Assembly (NCBI RefSeq): GCF_030042015.1
Contig: NZ_JASIAL010000165.1
Coordinates: forward strand, 1 to 20,737
Source of the DNA: Trebonia sp030042015
Lineage (GTDB): Bacteria > Actinomycetota > Actinomycetes > Streptosporangiales > Streptosporangiaceae
Length of the DNA stretch: 20,737 bases
Reading direction: 5' to 3'
Position 1 is the first letter of the stretch. Every line of letters begins with the position of its first letter. This document shows positions 17,272-20,737 of the stretch, one piece after another. The notes under the pieces were generated by a model. The model was not told the origin of the DNA. It did no database searches and saw only the letters and a program-made list of their open reading frames with translations. The position numbers were made by a program, and so were the translations under genes.

Positions 17272-17796
17272 CTACAGGATCCCGGCCAGCAGCCAGAACG
17301 TGGCCCCGGTGCCCGCCCCGTAGGCGAGGTGCGCGGTCAGGTCGTCGGCCAGCGTCTTAGCGTCGTATTCCCAGATCGGCTTGTAGAGCCCCGCTTCGGG
17401 GAGAAGGACGTAGCCGGCCGCCCAGACCGCGGCGCCGAAGGGCAGGCCGTACGCGGCGTGCGGCCTGCGCAGCGAGCCGGCCACGATGCCGTAGAGGGCC
17501 GCCGCCAGCGACCCGTAGGACCAGTGCGCGATCGTGCTCGTGAGCCAGGCCAAGCGGTCGGGGAGCTCGCGCTGGGTGAACCCCGTGATCAGGCGCTTGG
17601 CGACCTGCCCAGGCTCAGGGGCCTTCGCCCAGCTGTCCACCGGCGCGAACTCCCACCCAAGCGCGCTGGCTTTGCCGCCCGCGCGGCGGTACCTCAGGTA
17701 CCGGGCCGCGTCCATGCAGGCGGTCCCCACGGCGCCGGCGATGAGGCCGCCGACGGCGGCGGCGAGCGGCGTGATCGGGCTGCTTCGGGTGGGCAT
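17272..17796 (-). CDS. Small conserved-looking integral membrane protein
   Basis: 174 residues from the ATG at 17796; an in-frame TTG at 17808 is a less likely start. About four hydrophobic segments are visible: AAAVGGLIAGAVGTACMDAA near the N-terminus, then SYGSLAAALYGIVAG, PFGAAVWAAGYVLLP and AHLAYGAGTGATFWLLAGIL at the C-terminus. Between helices 1 and 2 is a conserved-looking soluble stretch (APVDSWAKAPEPGQVAKRL). The glycine-rich first helix with a Met-Asp-Ala is reminiscent of DUF1440/YagU-like proteins, but I am not certain of the family. It sits directly upstream of ftsH with a 10-base gap and may be a partner or substrate; that is inference. Confidence 0.8.
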   Translation of the reverse strand: MPTRSSPITPLAAAVGGLIAGAVGTACMDAARYLRYRRAGGKASALGWEFAPVDSWAKAPEPGQVAKRLITGFTQRELPDRLAWLTSTIAHWSYGSLAAALYGIVAGSLRRPHAAYGLPFGAAVWAAGYVLLPEAGLYKPIWEYDAKTLADDLTAHLAYGAGTGATFWLLAGIL

Positions 17797-17826
17797 CGGC
17801 GGTTCCAATCGTCGCGGTGGTTCAGG

Positions 17827-18084
17827 TCATGCCGCCAGCCAGGCCAGCGCGGCGGTGACCAGCACGGCCGGCCCGCTGCCGCTGGCCAGCACGCCCACCA
17901 CCCCCGTACCGCCGATGCCGGCCTGGACATCCAGGCCGGCCCGCTGCAACTGGCCGGCGACGCGCTGGGCGGTGCGCTGCTCCTGGCGGGACAGTTCAGG
18001 ATGCCGGTGCAGATCCACGTAAAAGGCCTCTTGATCCGCCCGCAGGCCGTCGTAACCGGCCAGGATCTCCTCGACGCTGCCCAT
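17827..18084 (-). pseudogene. N-terminal fragment of an M20-type amidohydrolase
   Basis: 85 codons. The ATG at 18084 is preferred, since AGGAGG lies ten bases upstream; the ATG at 18093 is only one base from it. The sequence AFYVDLHRHPELSRQEQRTA, then GIGGTGVVGVLASGSGPAVL, is typical of the first ~80 residues of M20 amidohydrolases (hippurate hydrolase/carboxypeptidase type), which are about 400 residues long. Where the family continues with a form like LLRADMDALPV, this one turns into ALAWLAA and TGA. All metal-binding residues and the dimerisation domain are absent. The next gene starts 30 bases later, so a deletion removed the rest. The stub keeps its ribosome-binding site and may still be translated. 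Confidence 0.75.
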
Positions 18085-18115
18085 CGCGTGCATGCCTCCT
18101 TACGGCCATCGTGGT

Positions 18116-18179
18116 GTCCAGGGTCGCCCGCGGGGTGTGCCGGTCGCACCAGGGGCGGACCCTGGTCGGTGCCCTGGAC
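18116..18179 (-). terminator. Nested hairpin just after the DUF2127 stop codon (probable terminator)
   Basis: Inner stem-loop ACCAGGG (18148-18154), loop GCGGA, CCCTGGT (18160-18166): a perfect 7-bp GC-rich stem. An outer pair, GTCCAGGG (18116-18123) with CCCTGGAC (18172-18179), encloses it. It starts two bases after the DUF2127 stop codon on the minus strand. There is no U-tract, which is common in actinobacterial terminators. It also separates DUF2127 from the M20 stub. Confidence 0.45.
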
Positions 18180-18180
18180 T

Positions 18181-19002
18181 TCAGCGCGAGTAGTCCGCGC
18201 TGGCGTGGGGAGTCGCGTGTTCGAGCGCCGCCCACCCGGAGTCGGCGCGGCGCAGCTCACGCTGGGCTCGCTGGCCGCCGCGCACGCCGAACAGCCGCTT
18301 CGCGATCACCAGGTAGACCGCGATCGCCAGGTTGATGGCCAGCGTGAGGCCCTTGAGCGCGGTGGGCCTGTGGCCGATCTCGTAGACCTCGAGCGGGACG
18401 AGCAGCACCGTGGCCACGAACGTCAGGTATTCGGCCCACCTCCTGCCCTGCCACAGCCCGACCGCCTCGACGCCCTCAAGGACGGCGTAGCAAATGAGAG
18501 CGGCGCCCGTCAGCACCAGGCTGCGGATGCTAATCGCGAACAGCCGGGTGAGCTCGCCCTCGACGCCGCCGCTGGCGGTGTTCGCCGGCCCGCCGACACC
18601 GGCTTGCAGGCCGGCGAGGACGCGCATGAAACCTTGCTGCAGCATCGGCTTGTCGGCGGCGAATGCGAAGACCGCGGTGGCGAGCACGGCCAGCACGACG
18701 AAGTGGACCGCCCTGTCGACCGCGATCAGGCGCAGCACGTACCTGTCCCGCAGGGCCCGCCCCCGCAGCGGGAGGCTGATCTCGTCGCGCTCGGGTGGGA
18801 AGGGGCGCGCGGGCGAGGCGGGAGCCGTCCGCGGCAGCCACGCGTCGCACCGCAGGCAGCGGTACCAGCGCAAACCCGCGTACTCGCGCACCACCAGGTG
18901 GTCCTGGGGGCGCACCGCCGCCGCGTCGGTGCCGACGAGGACGTGTCCGTGCCGGGCACAGCCGAGCAGCTCATACGACAGCTTGCGAGCCCGGGCGCTC
19001 AC
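18181..19002 (-). CDS. DUF2127 family membrane protein
   Basis: 273 residues from a GTG at 19000-19002, chosen because GGAGGT lies eight bases upstream; longer frames run into the upstream hairpin region and lose coding character. The N-terminus carries Cys15, His18/His20 and CLRC (49-52), a possible small metal-binding module. It is followed by the DUF2127 region with four membrane helices: VHFVVLAVLATAVFAFAA; LVLTGAALICYAVLEGVEAV; YLTFVATVLLVPLEVYEI; LAINLAIAVYLVIAKRLF. The sequence LEGVEAVGLWQGRRWAEYLT is characteristic of the family, whose function is unknown. It is divergent from the degenerate poxB gene and bracketed by the CCCTGGT-type hairpins. Confidence 0.87.
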   Translation of the reverse strand: MSARARKLSYELLGCARHGHVLVGTDAAAVRPQDHLVVREYAGLRWYRCLRCDAWLPRTAPASPARPFPPERDEISLPLRGRALRDRYVLRLIAVDRAVHFVVLAVLATAVFAFAADKPMLQQGFMRVLAGLQAGVGGPANTASGGVEGELTRLFAISIRSLVLTGAALICYAVLEGVEAVGLWQGRRWAEYLTFVATVLLVPLEVYEIGHRPTALKGLTLAINLAIAVYLVIAKRLFGVRGGQRAQRELRRADSGWAALEHATPHASADYSR

Positions 19003-19080
19003 CAGATGCCACCTCCGGTTTCGACGTCCTCCCCGCATCCACGCTGCGGTCGCGCGGCTGCCCGTCGCGCCCGGGCCACG

Positions 19081-19132
19081 CCCTGGCCGCTGCCCTGGTG
19101 CGGCTGGCGGCATACCAGGGCACAGGCCAGGG
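19081..19132. repeat. Large imperfect palindrome in the DUF2127-poxB divergent region
   Basis: Left arm 19081-19099 (CCCTGGCCGCTGCCCTGGT) pairs with right arm 19114-19132 across a 14-base loop, with 17 of 19 positions complementary. The inner half GCCCTGGT/ACCAGGGC and the outer half CCCTGGCC/GGCCAGGG are each perfect. It lies between the divergent starts at 19002 and about 19203. It could be an operator, a transcript hairpin or part of a small mobile repeat. It shares its core with the hairpin at 18116-18179. Confidence 0.65.
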
Positions 19133-19202
19133 TGTCCCGCGGTTGCGGCGAGCCTCGCGCTGCGGGGACGATTTTTTCCGCCGGATCCGGCCGTCGGCCA
19201 CG

Positions 19203-20686
19203 GTGGCTGACGTGATGGTGGCGGCACTGATGGCGTCTGGGGTGCGGCGGGTGTACGGGATCCCTGGCGACTCGCTGAACGGATTCACCGACGCCGTGCG
19301 CCGGGACGGCGCGATCGCCTGGCAGCATGTGCGGCACGAGGAGGCCGCGGGGTTCGCGGCGGCCGCGGCCGCCGCGCTGACCGGGGAGCTGGCGGTGTGC
19401 GCGGCCAGCTGCGGGCCGGGCAACCTGCATCTGAGCAACGGGTTGTTCGACGCCAACCGCAGCGGGGTGCCCGTGCTCGCGATCGCGGCGCACATCCCGG
19501 CGGCCGAGATCGGCGGGGAGCACTTTCAGGAGACCCATCCGGCCGAGCTGTTCCGCGAGTGCAGCGTGTACTGCGAGCTGGTCAGCGTTCCCGCCCAGCT
19601 GCCACGGCTGCTGGAGATGGCGATGGCCGCGGCGCTGCAGCGCCACGGCGTCGCGGTCGTGGTCGTCCCCGGAGAGGTGTTCCTGCCGACGCGCCGCAGC
19701 ACCCCGCGCCGTCGGCGGTGCGAGCGGTGTCGCCGGTCATGCGGCCGGACGACCAGGCGCTGACGGCCGCGGCACAGGTCCTCAATGCCGCCAGCCGGGT
19801 GACCGTCCTGGCCGGGGCCGGGTGCGCGGGCGTCGAGTATGACAACCCGTATGACGTAGCGGCCGTCGCGCTCGTCGGCACGGTCATGGACACGCTGGAC
19901 GCGCTGCTGCCGATGCTGACGGTCAAGACCGACTCCGGGCACCTGGACCGGATGACCGCGCACTACCGCCGGGCCCGCGCCCGGCTCGACAAGCTCGCCG
20001 CCCGCGACGCGGTGTTCACCGTCGACGTCGACACCCCGTGCATCTGGGCCGCCCGCTACCTGCACATGAACGGCGACCGCCGCCTGATCGGCTCGTTCAA
20101 CCACGGCTCCATGGCCAATGCGCTGCCCCATGCCGTCGGCGCCCAGAGCTCCTTCCCGGGGCGCCAGGTCATCGCGCTGTCCGGCGACGGCGGCCTCGCG
20201 ATGCTGCTCGGCGAGCTCATCACGCTGCGCCAGCTGCGCCTTCCGGTCAAGGTCGTCGTGTTCGACAACGGCGCCTTGTCGTTCGTGGAACTGGAGATAA
20301 GGGCGGCCGGCATCGTCACCTACGGCACCGACCTGGATAATCCCGACTTCGCCGGGATCGTGCGGGCCAGCGGGCTGTTCGGCGCCAAGGTCGACAAGGC
20401 CGGCGAGCTGGAAGACACGCTGCGGGCCGCCTTCGCCCACGACGGTCCGGCGCTCGTGGACGTCCGGACCGCCCGGCAGGAGCTCGCGCTGCCACCCAAG
20501 CTCTCCTACGGGCAGCTCAAGGGCTTCACGTTGTTCGCGACCAGGACCATCCAGTCCGGCGGAGGAGAAGAGCTCCTCGAGCTCACCAAGACGAACCTGC
20601 GCGAACTCGAGGTCGAATGGCAGCAGCGCGGGGGCGTCCGTGCCCGCATACGGCCGCGGCTGGGGCGGGTTACAGGCCGGCGGTGA
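19203..20686 (+). pseudogene. poxB: Degenerate pyruvate oxidase (pyruvate dehydrogenase, quinone) gene
   Basis: Both halves match PoxB, which oxidatively decarboxylates pyruvate to acetate using ThDP and FAD and passes electrons to quinones at the membrane. The first part (from about 19203, VADVMVAALMASGVRRVYGI) keeps VRHEEAAGFAAAAA, SCGPGNLHLSNGLFD and FQETHPAELFRECS. A one-base loss near 19686-19690 then shifts the frame. The second part keeps ThDP-site residues (LIGSFNHGSMANALPHAVGA, then ALSGDGGLAM) and the C-terminus (KGFTLFATRT). Compared with E. coli PoxB, three blocks are missing without breaking this second frame: about 25 residues after AGAGCAG, about 55 after VEYDNPYDV and about 20 after RARLDKLA. 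These gut the FAD domain. No clear start or ribosome-binding site is visible. Confidence 0.9.
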
Positions 20687-20737
20687 GCTCGGCCACGATG
20701 TCCGCCGCCGGCTGTGACCTGCTCGCGAGCGCGACGC
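20670..20737 (-). CDS. Possible C-terminus of a leftward gene (partial)
   Basis: A minus-strand frame entering from the right edge gives 21 codons ending RSQPAADIVAELTAGL and TAA at 20670-20672. The helical, Ala/Leu-rich ending is typical of a real protein C-terminus and the codons are GC-biased at position three. It would overlap the end of the poxB remnant by 17 bases, tail to tail. Too little is present to name a family. Confidence 0.35.
   Translation of the reverse strand, partial: VALASRSQPAADIVAELTAGL

Noticed and set aside
19003..19227. N-terminal extension of the DUF2127 frame up to 19227
   Set aside because: The extra residues are low-complexity Pro/Arg/Gly and cross the palindrome. 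GGAGGT upstream of the GTG at 19002 marks a better start.
19680..19695. Programmed ribosomal frameshift in poxB
   Set aside because: No slippery heptamer or stimulatory structure is evident, the shift is explained by one missing base, and the gene also lacks most of its FAD domain.

Overview
The window looks like chromosome from a high-GC actinobacterium, of the Streptomyces/Streptosporangiales type. Most genes are strongly GC-biased at the third codon position, GTG starts are common, and several families are typical of that group: a membrane Ser/Thr kinase with an extracytoplasmic sensor, an ECF41 sigma factor with a fused SnoaL-like domain, a very large ATP-binding LuxR regulator, and a DUF2127 protein. 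The species cannot be named from the sequence alone.

Layout. 1-201: one end of an IS66-type insertion sequence running off the left edge. 227-1741: a membrane-anchored ROK-family protein in visibly AT-richer DNA, followed by a short C-terminal scrap of an ABC exporter (1861-1965). 1970-6389: leftward genes for a 14-helix MFS exporter, a short-chain dehydrogenase, a PspA/IM30 protein and a DJ-1/PfpI protein. 6432-8348: a rightward two-gene unit with an ECF41-type promoter, an NAD(P)-binding epimerase-like protein, and the overlapping ECF41 sigma factor that probably drives it. 8557-11046: a leftward pair of a Ser/Thr kinase with a long histidine-periodic repeat and a proline-rich single-pass membrane protein. 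11059-11592: an AT-richer gap with no convincing gene. 11593-12279: a small conserved-looking protein behind a broken VOC/glyoxalase gene. 12397-18084: a leftward cluster of a truncated M20 amidohydrolase, a small membrane protein, FtsH and a 945-residue LuxR-type ATPase regulator. 18181-19002: a DUF2127 membrane protein bracketed by hairpins that share a CCCTGGT/ACCAGGG core. 19203-20686: a rightward, degenerate pyruvate oxidase (poxB) gene with a frameshift and three internal deletions. 20670-20737: a probable C-terminus of another leftward gene.

How the genes fit together. Much of the content points to envelope or redox stress: PspA, FtsH, DJ-1/PfpI, SDR, the ECF41 module, the VOC protein and PoxB. 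No single pathway links them. The ECF41 unit is the best-supported regulatory circuit. The kinase and its proline-rich neighbour are probably one signalling unit. The window also holds several decayed genes (ABC scrap, VOC, M20, poxB), which indicates an accessory region undergoing gene loss next to mobile DNA.
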